Part shown: positions 35,654 to 44,587 of the stretch, piece after piece | Position numbering within the stretch: position 1 is the first letter of the stretch | Layout of the letters: the number at the start of each line of letters is the position of its first letter | Assembly (NCBI RefSeq): GCF_041260665.1 | Contig: NZ_JBGCCT010000013.1 | Coordinates: forward strand, 124,001-188,000 | DNA length: 64,000 bases | Direction of reading: 5' to 3' | Source: Catenulispora sp. GP43 | GTDB lineage: Bacteria > Actinomycetota > Actinomycetes > Streptomycetales > Catenulisporaceae | Program-made: the position numbers and the translations under genes | Notes under the pieces: model-generated | What the model was told of the DNA's origin: nothing | Database searches by the model: none | What the model saw: the letters and a program-made list of their open reading frames with translations, nothing else

Positions 35654-36562
35654 GTGACCGCCTTCGATCTCCTCGTCGTCGGCGATGCGAACCCTGATGT
35701 CCTGCTCGCCGGCGCTCCAGCGGTTCCGCCGTATGGCCAGGCCGAGACCTTGGTGGCGTCCGGCACCCTCGCCCTCGGCGGCTCCGCGGCCATCGTCGCC
35801 CACGGCGCCGCCCGCCTCGGCATCTCCACCGCGCTGGCCGCGCAGGTCGGCCGCGACGCCGCCGGCGACTTCGTCCTGGACACGCTCACCTCCGCCGGCG
35901 TCGACATCACCGCCGTCACGCGCCATCCCGACCTGCCCACCGCCCTGACCGTCTGCCTCGGCGGCCCCGACGGCGACCGCGCCATCCTCACCGCCCCCGG
36001 CTGCCTGGCCGCCTTCGACCCCCGGGAGCTGCCCCCGGCCCGGCACATCCACGCCGCGTCCTACTTCCTCCAACCGAACCTGGCGGCCCGCCTCCCAGAG
36101 CTGTTCCGCACCGCGACAGCGACCACCTCCCTCGACACCAACCACGACCCCTCCGGCCGCTGGCAGCTGGCCCCCGGCCTGCTCGAGGCCTGCGACTACG
36201 TCCTGCCCAACGAGGCCGAAGCCCTGGCCCTGACCGGCACCACGTCCGTGGACGAGGCGCTGAAGGCCTTCGCGGAAAGCGGCGTCACCCCCGTCGTCAA
36301 ACGAGGCCGCCACGGCGCCGCGGCCCAGCACGCCGGCCAGACCCACACCGCGCGCCTCGCCCCGCTCGAGCCCGTCGACACCGTCGGCGCCGGCGACAGC
36401 TTCGACGCCGGCTTCCTGGCCGCGCTGCTCAACGGCGAGGGCCTGGATCGGGCCCTCGCCGTCGGGTGCGCCTGCGGCGCCCTGTCCACGCAAGGCCTCG
36501 GCGGCACCGCCGCTCAGCCGACGTGGGAGCAGGCCGTCGCGCTCGGCCTCAGCCCTGGCTGA
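35654..36562 (+). CDS. PfkB family sugar kinase
   Basis: 302 residues from GTG 35654. N-terminal VVGDANPDVLL, glycine-rich GGSAAIVAHGAARLG and the C-terminal PfkB signature DTVGAGDSFDAGFLAAL, where Asp is the catalytic base. Substrates in the family include fructose, tagatose-6-phosphate and ribose. The operon context suggests an amino-sugar-derived hexose or tagatose-6-phosphate. The ribosome binding site is weak. Confidence 0.9.
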   Translation: MTAFDLLVVGDANPDVLLAGAPAVPPYGQAETLVASGTLALGGSAAIVAHGAARLGISTALAAQVGRDAAGDFVLDTLTSAGVDITAVTRHPDLPTALTVCLGGPDGDRAILTAPGCLAAFDPRELPPARHIHAASYFLQPNLAARLPELFRTATATTSLDTNHDPSGRWQLAPGLLEACDYVLPNEAEALALTGTTSVDEALKAFAESGVTPVVKRGRHGAAAQHAGQTHTARLAPLEPVDTVGAGDSFDAGFLAALLNGEGLDRALAVGCACGALSTQGLGGTAAQPTWEQAVALGLSPG

Positions 36563-36608
36563 AGGTGCTCGGCGCGGTGCGCGTCGCCCTGGACGCACTC
36601 GAGGCGCG

Positions 36609-37499
36609 CTACTTCGCCACCGGCGTCTCCGAGCCGCTGGCGCCGCCGCCGATCGCGGCCTGAGCGGCCTCGTGGAACGACTCCGCCAGCGCGGAGTCGT
36701 CCTCGGCACGGGTCGCGGCCACGACCCGGGACGGCTCGATGCCGTGCAGCGGGACGGTCACCAGATCGGTCCGCAAGGTGCTGCGGCGCTCGCCGGCCGG
36801 GAGCACGGCGACCGAGTGGCCGCCGGCGACCAGTTCGAGCTTGTCCTCGAAGCTGTCCTCGCCGCTCACGGCCGGCGGCCCGGCCGCCGTCGGAATCGGT
36901 GTGCCCCACATCGCCGGGCTGTAGCGGCAGGGGACCAGGCGCTCGTCGGCGAGATCGGCGAGGTCGAGGGAATCCTTGCCGGCCAGCCGGTGACTGCGTG
37001 GCAGCACGGCCACATGGGGCTCGTCGTAGAGCACGGTGACGCGGAGTCCGCCGGCGGCCTGCGGCAACGGCAGCCTGGTGACCAGCGCGTCGACCCGGTG
37101 TTGCGCCAGCGCGTCCAGGTCGCGCCATTCCAGGTGGCGGCTGCGGACCAGCGCGCCGGGATGGCGTCGGCGCAGCTCCCGCACGGCCGGGGTGACGACG
37201 AGGTCGCCGACATGGCCGATCACGAGCGTGCCGGCCGGTGCGGCCCGCACCGCCTGCGCCGCGCGCTGCGCCGTGGTCAGCAGGGTTCGTGCATAGGGCA
37301 GGAACTCCTCACCCGCCGCGGTGAGGCTGACGCCCTGCGGCGTGCGGTCGAACAGGCGCGCGCCGAGCTCGTGCTCCAGCCGCTGGATCTGGCGGCTCAG
37401 CGCCGGCTGCGCCACATGCACCGCGGCCGCCGCCTTGCCGAAGCCGCCGTGTTCCACGACGGCGGTGAAGTAGCGCACCAGCCGCAGGTCGAGATCCAT
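36609..37499 (-). CDS. LysR family transcriptional regulator
   Basis: 296 residues from ATG 37499. N-terminal helix-turn-helix VRYFTAVVEHGGFGKAAAAV and QPALSRQIQRLE, then a LysR substrate-binding domain. It is divergent from the SDR gene at 37594 with a T-N11-A motif between them, so it probably controls that gene and itself. Longer upstream open frames are rejected because the HTH normally begins a few residues from the start. Confidence 0.92.
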   Translation of the reverse strand: MDLDLRLVRYFTAVVEHGGFGKAAAAVHVAQPALSRQIQRLEHELGARLFDRTPQGVSLTAAGEEFLPYARTLLTTAQRAAQAVRAAPAGTLVIGHVGDLVVTPAVRELRRRHPGALVRSRHLEWRDLDALAQHRVDALVTRLPLPQAAGGLRVTVLYDEPHVAVLPRSHRLAGKDSLDLADLADERLVPCRYSPAMWGTPIPTAAGPPAVSGEDSFEDKLELVAGGHSVAVLPAGERRSTLRTDLVTVPLHGIEPSRVVAATRAEDDSALAESFHEAAQAAIGGGASGSETPVAK

Positions 37500-37517
37500 T
37501 CGTCCAGCGTACGTCGG

Positions 37518-37538
37518 GTCATACGACTGCGGCATGAC
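37518..37538. promoter_or_regulatory. LysR-type T-N11-A operator
   Basis: GTCAT (37518-37522), 11 nt, ATGAC (37534-37538): a perfect five-base dyad in the canonical LysR spacing, between the divergent LysR and SDR genes. Confidence 0.65.
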
Positions 37539-37593
37539 CCCATCCCGACCAGGTCTTGGACGGCGGCCCGGGGCCGGGCTTTGACTGGCGTCC

Positions 37594-38337
37594 ATGAACG
37601 AATACGAGGGCAAGAACGTGGTCATCACCGGCGGAAGCAGCGGCTTCGGGCTGGTCACGGCGCAGATGCTGGTGGACGCCGGAGCACGGGTGATGATCAC
37701 CGGCCGCACGCCCGAGGCGCTGGAAGCCGCGCAAGAGCAGCTCGGCGACGCCGCAGTGGCGGTGCGCGGCGACGTCGCCGACCTGGCCGACCTGGAGGCG
37801 CTCGCCGAGCGGGCCGAGGCGGAGTTCGGGGCGCTGGACGCGGTGTTCGTGAACGCCGGGATCACGCGCTTCATGCCGTTCGAGGCGATGACCGAGGCGG
37901 TGTACGACGAGGTGTTCGCCACGAACGTGAAAGGCGCTTACTTCACGGTGCAAAAGCTTGCACCGCTCTTGCGCGAGGGGAGCGCGGTGGTGCTGACGAC
38001 GTCGGTGGCGAACGTCAAGGGCATCGAGGCGATCAGCGCTTACGCGGCGAGCAAGGCCGCCGTCCGGTCGATGACGCGGAGCCTGGCGGCAGAGCTGATG
38101 CCGCGCGGGGTTCGGGTCAACGCGATCAGCCCGGGTCCGATCGACACCGGGATCCTGGCCAAGGTGATGCCGAAGGAGACCGCCGACGAGGTCGTGGCGC
38201 AGTTTCGGGCCGGCAACCCGATGGGGCGGGTCGGGGATTCGCGGGAGATCGCGAAGGCTTTCGCGTTCCTGGCGTTCGACGCCACCTTCACGACCGGCGC
38301 GGAGCTGGTCGTGGATGGTGGCGTCACACAGCTGTGA
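37594..38337 (+). CDS. Short-chain dehydrogenase/reductase
   Basis: 247 residues. NAD(P) site TGGSSGFG, NAG motif VNAGITRF, catalytic Ser in TTSVANVKG and YAASKAA. The C-terminus GAELVVDGGVTQL is typical of classical SDRs. Substrate unknown. Controlled in all likelihood by the divergent LysR protein. Confidence 0.92.
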   Translation: MNEYEGKNVVITGGSSGFGLVTAQMLVDAGARVMITGRTPEALEAAQEQLGDAAVAVRGDVADLADLEALAERAEAEFGALDAVFVNAGITRFMPFEAMTEAVYDEVFATNVKGAYFTVQKLAPLLREGSAVVLTTSVANVKGIEAISAYAASKAAVRSMTRSLAAELMPRGVRVNAISPGPIDTGILAKVMPKETADEVVAQFRAGNPMGRVGDSREIAKAFAFLAFDATFTTGAELVVDGGVTQL

Positions 38338-38358
38338 TCCCCTCTTCCTTCTGCCGCC

Positions 38359-39330
38359 TCAGTCCCGCAGGGATTCCAGCCAGCTGACCAGTAGCCGGCT
38401 GACCTCCTCGGGGCGCTCCTGCTGGAGCCAGTGGCCGCAACCGTCGAGGATGTGTGCGGCGCTGAGAGCGGGCAGCGTGTGCGGGAAGGCCTCGATCGCG
38501 TCGGCCAGCCAGGTGGTGGAGGCGTCCAGGGCACCGCCGATGAACAGGGACGGCTGCGTGATCGGGGCGCCGTCGAACGCGGCGAGGTCCTTCCAGTCGC
38601 GGTCCACGGCGCGGTAGCGGTTGAGCGCTCCGGTCAGGCCGGTGCGCTCGAACTCCGCGGCGGCGTGGTCGAGGTCGGCTTCGGTGAGCCAGGCCGGGAG
38701 GCGGCCGGCGGGGAAGCGGTCGCGGAGCCGGCCGCCGTTGCCGCCACCCCTTGTTACAAAGTACGGCGACGGCTCGCCGGGCCCCGGCATGGTGTCGGCG
38801 GACAGCGCCGCGTAGAACCCGGCGAGCCAGCCCCGCACATCGGGCTCGATCTCACCCTCGGCCCGCCCGGCCTCCTGGAAGTAGCTGACGTAGAACTCTT
38901 CCTCGCCGCCCATCTGTGCGAACACGTCGCTGGGGCGCGGCCCGCCGCGCGGCGCGTAGGGGACGCTCAGCATCCCGACAGCCCGGAACACGTCCGCCCG
39001 CAGCAGCGCCGCGTTCGCCGCGATGCCCGCACCCCAGTCGTGCCCGATGACGACAGCATTGCTTTCCTCGAGCGCCTCCACCACGGCGGCGCAGTCCTCG
39101 ACCAACTCCACCATCCGATACGCCGCCGGATCCGCGGGCTTCGACGACCGGCCGTACCCGCGGACATCGAGCGCCACGGCCCGGTACCCAGCGTCCGCGA
39201 TCACCGGCAGCTGCCGCCGCCAGGAGTACCAGGACTCGGGAAAGCCGTGCACCAGCAGCACGAGCGGGCCGACCCCCTGCTCCACCAGATGGATCCGTCC
39301 TGCCGGCGACGCGACGACGCGGTGCTTCAT
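38359..39330 (-). CDS. Alpha/beta hydrolase, epoxide-hydrolase-like
   Basis: 323 residues. HGFPESWYSWRRQ (oxyanion HGxP motif) and VIGHDWGAG with nucleophile Asp98, the sequence set of soluble epoxide hydrolases rather than esterases. The catalytic His is in GCGHWLQQERPEEV near the C-terminus. AGGAGG lies just before the ATG. It converges on the SDR gene. Confidence 0.9.
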   Translation of the reverse strand: MKHRVVASPAGRIHLVEQGVGPLVLLVHGFPESWYSWRRQLPVIADAGYRAVALDVRGYGRSSKPADPAAYRMVELVEDCAAVVEALEESNAVVIGHDWGAGIAANAALLRADVFRAVGMLSVPYAPRGGPRPSDVFAQMGGEEEFYVSYFQEAGRAEGEIEPDVRGWLAGFYAALSADTMPGPGEPSPYFVTRGGGNGGRLRDRFPAGRLPAWLTEADLDHAAAEFERTGLTGALNRYRAVDRDWKDLAAFDGAPITQPSLFIGGALDASTTWLADAIEAFPHTLPALSAAHILDGCGHWLQQERPEEVSRLLVSWLESLRD

Positions 39331-39593
39331 GATGCCTCCTGAGGTGTTGCTGACACATGGCGATCATGCGCTGGGTCGTCGTGCGGCGCCAAAGGCCGTT
39401 GCCGTTCCGGCAAAGGCCCAGCGCGGCGTCACGCGTAGCGGCCGATCTGCTGGCCGATGGTCCAGGGCATGTCCTCCTGACCGCCGCCACGCCGCCCCCG
39501 AAAACCACTGGCCCCGAAGCCCACCCCCGCGCATAATCGCCCACCTGGCGCCGGTGACCCCCGCACCGCGCCCGAACAACCGCGGGAGGCCCG

Positions 39594-40247
39594 ATGGTCA
39601 CGCTGTCGCAACTCATGCTCGTCGCGGGTGCGGCGCTGATCTTCGCGCTGGTGCCGGGGCCGGCGGTGGTGTTCATTGTGACGCGCAGCGTTGACCAGAG
39701 CCGGCGGGCTGGGATGGCTTCGGGGCTCGGGGTGGCGTGCGGGAACCTGGCGCTGGTGCTCGCGGCGGCGTTCGGGCTGTCGGCGCTGCTGGCGACCTCG
39801 GAGATCGCCTACAACGTGGTGCGCTTCGCCGGGGCCGGCTACCTGGTGTACCTCGGGGTACGGCGGCTGGTGGACCGGTCGGTGCCCTCCGAGGCGGGGG
39901 ACGTGGCGCCCAAGCCCCTGTCGCGCCTGTACGGCCAGGGTGTGGTCGTCGGGGTGCTCAATCCCAAGGCGGCGCTGTTCTTCTTCTCGTTCCTGCCGCA
40001 GTTCGTGGACCAGGGGCACGGTGCGGTGGCCGCGCAGATGCTCGTCCTGGGCACCCTCGTCGTGGCGATCACGCTGGTCAGCGACTGCTGCTACGCGGCG
40101 TTGGCCGGCGGCGTCGCGCAGACCTTGCTGCGCAAGCCGAAGGTGGTACGGCGCCAGCAGATCGTCGCCGGGTGCGTGTACATCGGGCTGGGCATCGCCG
40201 CGGCGGTCAGCGGGCCCTCGCACTCGACCACTGCGAAGGCCCGATGA
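39594..40247 (+). CDS. LysE family amino-acid/threonine-type exporter
   Basis: 217 residues, six membrane segments, with the RhtB/LysE N-terminal pattern ALVPGPAVVFIVTRS and GLGVACGN, and NPKAALFFFSFLPQF in the middle. Exports amino acids or derivatives. GGGAGG lies seven bases before the ATG. It ends 13 bp from the amylase stop (convergent). The preceding 263-bp gap holds no convincing gene. Confidence 0.92.
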   Translation: MVTLSQLMLVAGAALIFALVPGPAVVFIVTRSVDQSRRAGMASGLGVACGNLALVLAAAFGLSALLATSEIAYNVVRFAGAGYLVYLGVRRLVDRSVPSEAGDVAPKPLSRLYGQGVVVGVLNPKAALFFFSFLPQFVDQGHGAVAAQMLVLGTLVVAITLVSDCCYAALAGGVAQTLLRKPKVVRRQQIVAGCVYIGLGIAAAVSGPSHSTTAKAR

Positions 40248-40260
40248 GCAAGACCGGCGA

Positions 40261-42468
40261 CTACTTCCAGCTGTCGTTCACCGTCACCGATCCCGAAGCC
40301 CCGGTGCTGTACGTGCGATTGGCCCCGGACTCCCACTCGACCGAGCCGTCCGGATCCTTCTTGATGTACTTGTACGAGAACGCTGTGTTCGGCGGCAGCG
40401 TCACCGTCGCGCTCCACACCGGGTAGGACACCGAAGACAGCGCGACAGCGTTCGACGTGTTCCAGCTCCCCAGCGCCGGTATAGAGCCGACGACGTAGAC
40501 GTTCTGCCCGTACCGCGTCGTAGCGTTCACCGAGAACGTCGCGCTCACCGTCGAACTCGCCCCGTGCCAGGTGTCCGTCAGCGTCGCGGCGGCGGTGCCG
40601 GTGGTCGCGCTGTGGTTCGGGTCAAGCTCCCACGTGACGTTCCCATTGGCGTCCTTGGCGATGTACTTGTACTGGAACGCCGTCGAAGCGGGCAGCGTGA
40701 CCGTCGCCGACCACTGCGAACCGTTCTGCGCCAGCGGGATCGCCGAGGCCGGGGCCCAGTTCCCGAGTGCCGGCAGCGAACCGACCAGGTAGATCGGGGC
40801 GCTGCTCGGGGCGCCGGTCACGGTGAACGTCTCCGCGACCTGCCCAGACGGAAGTGTCGACGAGGAGGAGGGGGAAGAAGGAGATGAGGAGGGAGAAGAA
40901 GAGGAAGAACTCGGCGGCGGCCCCGAAGACCCGACCATCGCGTCGACATCGATGGCGACCGCATCCTTGGCCGCAGTGCTCACCGTCGCAGTCCCCGAAG
41001 CGCTGACCACAACCGTCGGCCCCGTGCAGGATCCGTTGGCGAAGTCCCCATGCACCAAGTCGCAGTACGTCCCGGCCGGCAGCCCGGTCTGGTAGCTGTT
41101 GCTCACCGTCGAGTTCTCGTTGTTCACCGAGATCCACCCGGCCGACCCGCGTGAGAACGCGATCGCGTTGTTCCCGTCGCTCCACCAGTTCCCGACCGCC
41201 TGCCCGCGCGTGGCGTTGTGGAACCCGACCAGATTCGCCACCCCCTGATTACGGTCCAGGCACTCCCACACCCCGGTCCCGCACACCGTCCCGGTCACGA
41301 AACCGTTCGCGTCGGCCGGCGGCGACTGGTCGTTGTCGCTGTAGTCGAACCCGGAGTACACCGACGGCGTGCTGCCCCAGCCGTACGCGAGCTCGAACTC
41401 GGTGGCCAGCGTGTACGTCGCGCCGTCCTTATAGCTCAGCGCTGTCCCGTTGCGCTCCAGGTCGTGGTTGGTGACCATGACCGCGTCCGACGCCGACGGC
41501 TCGAAACCCTGCCCGAAGTTCTGCAGGCTGCTGATCGAGCCGAGGAACGCGCTGCGGATGCCGTAGGCGTAGTCGAAGCCCAGCACGTTGCCGTTGCCCT
41601 CGAACGCCGCTGGCGCGAGCGCGCCGCTCCCGCCGGGCATGACCTCCTGGAAGACGTACGGCCGCATCCCGGCGTTCGTGTCGTTGGTCTTGGCCAGGAT
41701 CGCGGCCATATCGGCCTGCGCGATGTGCTTGGCCGAGTCCATCCGGAAGCCGTCGACGCCGTAGCCCTCCAGCTTGTTCAGGTAGCCGGCGAGCTTGGTG
41801 CGCACGTCGTCCTGCTCGGTGTACAGGTCCGACAGCGACAGCAGCTGGCACTCCTGGACCTGCGTGACGTTGTTCCAGTCCTTGATGCTCAGGTCGGAGT
41901 TCGGGCACGGCGGGTCGAAGTGGAAGTCCGAGCTCGTATAGCCCATCGAGCCGTAGGTGTAGGTCGCCGGGTTGAACGAGTCGCCGCCATAGGAGTCGGT
42001 CGAGGTCTGGTTCGACCCGGCGGTGTGGTTCAGGACCGCGTCCACGTACACCTTCACGCCGGCGGCGTGGCACGCCGAGACCATCGAGGCGAACTGCGCC
42101 TCGCTGCCCATCCGGCTGTTCAGGTCGTATCCCACCGGCTGGTAAACGTCCCACCAGGAGTGGGACGAGCCGGCCAGCCGGATCGAGTCCTGCGGCGGCG
42201 CGACCTGCACCGCGCCGTAGCCCTTCGGCCCCAGGACGGTCGCGCACTCGGTGGCGACGGAGGGCCAGTTCCATTCGAAGAGGTTCGCGATGACGTCGTT
42301 CGACGACGCCGAGGAGTCGGCGGCAGCGGCATCGGCGGCGCGCGCTGTGTGGGCCGGGTTGAAAGACGTGCTGAAAGCGACCGCGCTGGCGACCAGCGCG
42401 CCCGCCGCGGCCAGTGCGGCCAGGCCTGATGTCCGGGCGCGCGGACGCGTCCGTAGGGACGAACTCAT
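40261..42468 (-). CDS. Secreted GH13 alpha-amylase with two CBM20 domains
   Basis: 735 residues: signal peptide (about 1-44), GH13 barrel with VDAVLNHT, GFRMDSAKH (nucleophile Asp244), FQEVMPG (acid/base Glu) and TNHDLERNG, an all-beta C domain to about residue 515, a Ser/Pro linker (about 520-540), and two consecutive CBM20 starch-binding domains, each with the YLVGSLPALGNW / YVVGSIPALGSW pattern. It degrades starch outside the cell. Two CBM20 copies in tandem at the C-terminus are less common than one. It is divergent from a binding-protein gene of the LacI regulon. Confidence 0.95.
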   Translation of the reverse strand: MSSSLRTRPRARTSGLAALAAAGALVASAVAFSTSFNPAHTARAADAAAADSSASSNDVIANLFEWNWPSVATECATVLGPKGYGAVQVAPPQDSIRLAGSSHSWWDVYQPVGYDLNSRMGSEAQFASMVSACHAAGVKVYVDAVLNHTAGSNQTSTDSYGGDSFNPATYTYGSMGYTSSDFHFDPPCPNSDLSIKDWNNVTQVQECQLLSLSDLYTEQDDVRTKLAGYLNKLEGYGVDGFRMDSAKHIAQADMAAILAKTNDTNAGMRPYVFQEVMPGGSGALAPAAFEGNGNVLGFDYAYGIRSAFLGSISSLQNFGQGFEPSASDAVMVTNHDLERNGTALSYKDGATYTLATEFELAYGWGSTPSVYSGFDYSDNDQSPPADANGFVTGTVCGTGVWECLDRNQGVANLVGFHNATRGQAVGNWWSDGNNAIAFSRGSAGWISVNNENSTVSNSYQTGLPAGTYCDLVHGDFANGSCTGPTVVVSASGTATVSTAAKDAVAIDVDAMVGSSGPPPSSSSSSPSSSPSSPSSSSTLPSGQVAETFTVTGAPSSAPIYLVGSLPALGNWAPASAIPLAQNGSQWSATVTLPASTAFQYKYIAKDANGNVTWELDPNHSATTGTAAATLTDTWHGASSTVSATFSVNATTRYGQNVYVVGSIPALGSWNTSNAVALSSVSYPVWSATVTLPPNTAFSYKYIKKDPDGSVEWESGANRTYSTGASGSVTVNDSWK
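40862..40909. repeat. Polypurine tract encoding the amylase linker
   Basis: 48 bases on the plus strand are purine with a single T (near 40885). On the minus strand they encode the Ser/Pro linker. Mirror-like GA runs of this length can adopt triplex structures; this is noted, not shown. Confidence 0.7.
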
Positions 42469-42601
42469 GGACGAGGAGCCTTTCGGGATCTTCGGAGAAC
42501 CGACGGGATGGCAAGGCCGCGGCCGCTGACCTGGAGGCGCACCAGGAAGAGTGCTCCCGGCCCGGCGAGGGAGTCAACGTCCTTTCGTCAACTTTCTGAA
42601 A

Positions 42602-42609
42602 CTTGCAAG
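42602..42609 (-). promoter_or_regulatory. CTTGCAAG palindrome upstream of the amylase
   Basis: CTTGCAAG lies about 135 bp upstream of the amylase ATG, with a further CTTG repeat next to it (42614-42617). Streptomyces alpha-amylase promoters are controlled by MalR/Reg1 through TTGCAAG-type repeats, so maltose-type control of the amylase is possible. The core promoter is not identified. Confidence 0.4.
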
Positions 42610-42729
42610 AGATCTTGGCGACAGCCGCAGGTCATCACGACGACACCGGCTCCGACAGGCCCCTGATTGCAAGACGGGTAAGGGGCGCACCCGGACATCG
42701 GGGCTTGAGGGGTCGCCGCGAGCAAGTCA

Positions 42730-42743
42730 TCGAAGCGCTTCGC
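42730..42743. promoter_or_regulatory. LacI-type operator copy 1
   Basis: TCGAAGCGCTTCGC, one mismatch from the 14-bp palindrome TCGAAGCGCTTCGA. It lies upstream of the promoter at 42758. Confidence 0.7.
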
Positions 42744-42757
42744 TTGCCGTGACACTC

Positions 42758-42810
42758 TTGTGCCGACCATGTCGCGGGCTTAACCTCGTCGCAATGTTGA
42801 AGCGCTTCGA
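42758..42810 (+). promoter_or_regulatory. Promoter plus LacI-type operator copy 2 for the binding-protein/GH43 operon
   Basis: TTGTGC (42758-42763), a 17-nt spacer and TAACCT (42781-42786) form a plausible promoter. TTGAAGCGCTTCGA (42797-42810) begins about where transcription would start, a position suited to repression. The binding-protein ATG is 54 bp further on. Confidence 0.65.
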
Positions 42811-42863
42811 CAGTCTTGCGGTCGGCGCCCAGACACACACATCCGTCCCGATGGAGGGGTCCC

Positions 42864-44561
42864 ATGGCGAGTCCGCACGTCTTCTCCCGCCGCCAGGTGT
42901 TCAAGACCTCCGCGGCCCTCGGCGGCGCGATAGCCGCCGCGCCGCTGCTGTCCGCCTGCGGTTCCGGCAAGGCCGCGGCCAAGGCCAGCGGTGCCGCGGC
43001 TCCCGCCGCCGTCAAGTCGGTCCTGCCGACCTACAAGGCGTCCACCCTGGTCACGCCCGACATCCCGCCGGTGTCCGGGGTGAACGGCGCGGCCAGCGAT
43101 CCCGGGTTCCTGGCCTTCCCGGCCACCCCGGCCAAGTCGGTGACCGGCCCGGTCGGCGCCGGCGGCAGCTATCGGGCGGTCACCCCGCTGTGGGGCTCGG
43201 TGCCGCCGGCGAGCAACGACTACTACACCGCGGTGAACCAGGCCATCGGGGCGTCGCTGACCGACGAGCCCGCCGACGGCACCACCTACGCCACGATGCT
43301 GGCCACCCGCTTCGCCTCGGGCAACGTCCCGGACTGGCTGGACATCCCGGGCTGGAACACCCAGGGGATCCAGAACTTCGCCGAGGGCGTCGACAAGTAC
43401 TTCAAGGACCTGACACCGTACCTGGCCGGGGACAAGATCCTCGACTACCCGAACCTCGCCGCCATCCCTACCGGCGGCTGGCAGGCCGGGGTGTGGAACG
43501 GCAAGCTCTACGGCATCCCGCTGTGGACCTCGGCCGGCCTGTTCGCCGGGATGATCTACTACCGCGGCGACATCTTCAAGACCGCCGGCATCGACGCCTC
43601 GAGCGTCACCTCCGCCGACAAGCTGTTCGAGCTCGGCAAGGAGCTGACCGACACCTCCAAGGGCCAGTACGCGTTCGACGACCTCGGCGTCTACCTGTTC
43701 CAGGTCTTCAACATCACCGCCTCCACCACCGGCACCGGCTTCAAGCAGGACAGCTCCGGCAAGCTGATCAGCAAGTACGAGCAGCCGCAGTTCCTGGAGT
43801 ACCTGGCCTTCGCCAGCAAGGTGGCCAAGAGCGGATACATGCACCCCGACGCGCTGTCCGGCGACTCCTCCAAGGCCGACAACCGCTTCTGGGCCGGCAA
43901 GTCCGTCATCTCCGCGGGCGGTACCGGCGCCTGGAACAAGGCCGACGCGCTCAGCGGCATCGCCGCGAACCGGGACTACGAGCGCCAGGGCTTCAAGGTC
44001 TTCGCCTTCGACGGCGGCAAGCCCTCGATCGGGCTCGGCGCCGGCGCCGGCATGTTCTCGTACTTGACCAAGAAGCTCACCGACGCCCAGGTCAAGGAGC
44101 TGCTGCGGATCGCGGACTACCTGGCCGCGCCGTTCGGCACCCAGGAGTACCTGGTGTCCCGGTACGGCAGGGAAGGCACCACCTACACCGTCACCGCCGC
44201 CGGGCCGGCGCTCAACGACGAGGGCAACAAGGTCGTCACCGACACCTACGACCAGCTGGCCAACTGCCAGTCGATCACCTTCAACTCCGGCTACAACCAG
44301 ATCACCAAGGACTACGCGGCCTGGCAGGCCGACGCCGTCCAGCACGCCTACAAGCCCTTGTTCTACGCCATGAACATCACCGAGCCCGAAGAGACCGCCA
44401 AGGCGAACACGGCGCTGGAGTCGGTCATCACCGACGTGAAGTACGGCCGCAAGACCGTGGCGGATTACCAGGCGGCGCTGAGCACCTGGGTCACGGCCGG
44501 CGGCGATCCGTTGCGCACGTTCTACGACGGCATCATCAAGCAGTACGGGACAGGGAACTGA
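42864..44561 (+). CDS. Twin-arginine lipoprotein, oligosaccharide-binding protein 1 (no permeases of its own)
   Basis: 565 residues from ATG 42864 (GGAGGGG upstream). Twin-arginine signal SRRQVFKTSAALGG followed by lipobox LLSAC, so it is exported folded and lipidated. The mature part is a large extracellular solute-binding protein of the LplA/YtcQ kind. It is closely similar along its whole length, and identical in length, to the protein at 50928 (shared blocks such as FAEGVDK and TGGWQAGVWNGKLYGIPLWT). No permease follows; a GH43 gene does. It may feed the permeases at 52628-54612. Confidence 0.92.
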   Translation: MASPHVFSRRQVFKTSAALGGAIAAAPLLSACGSGKAAAKASGAAAPAAVKSVLPTYKASTLVTPDIPPVSGVNGAASDPGFLAFPATPAKSVTGPVGAGGSYRAVTPLWGSVPPASNDYYTAVNQAIGASLTDEPADGTTYATMLATRFASGNVPDWLDIPGWNTQGIQNFAEGVDKYFKDLTPYLAGDKILDYPNLAAIPTGGWQAGVWNGKLYGIPLWTSAGLFAGMIYYRGDIFKTAGIDASSVTSADKLFELGKELTDTSKGQYAFDDLGVYLFQVFNITASTTGTGFKQDSSGKLISKYEQPQFLEYLAFASKVAKSGYMHPDALSGDSSKADNRFWAGKSVISAGGTGAWNKADALSGIAANRDYERQGFKVFAFDGGKPSIGLGAGAGMFSYLTKKLTDAQVKELLRIADYLAAPFGTQEYLVSRYGREGTTYTVTAAGPALNDEGNKVVTDTYDQLANCQSITFNSGYNQITKDYAAWQADAVQHAYKPLFYAMNITEPEETAKANTALESVITDVKYGRKTVADYQAALSTWVTAGGDPLRTFYDGIIKQYGTGN

Positions 44562-44587
44562 GAGCGGCCGAGCCCACCGAGGCCATC

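Noticed and set aside
39429-39470. A 13-codon minus-strand reading frame (MPWTIGQQIGRYA) with AGGAGG upstream
   Set aside because: The Shine-Dalgarno spacing is only two bases and no downstream gene would use it as a leader; not enough to call.
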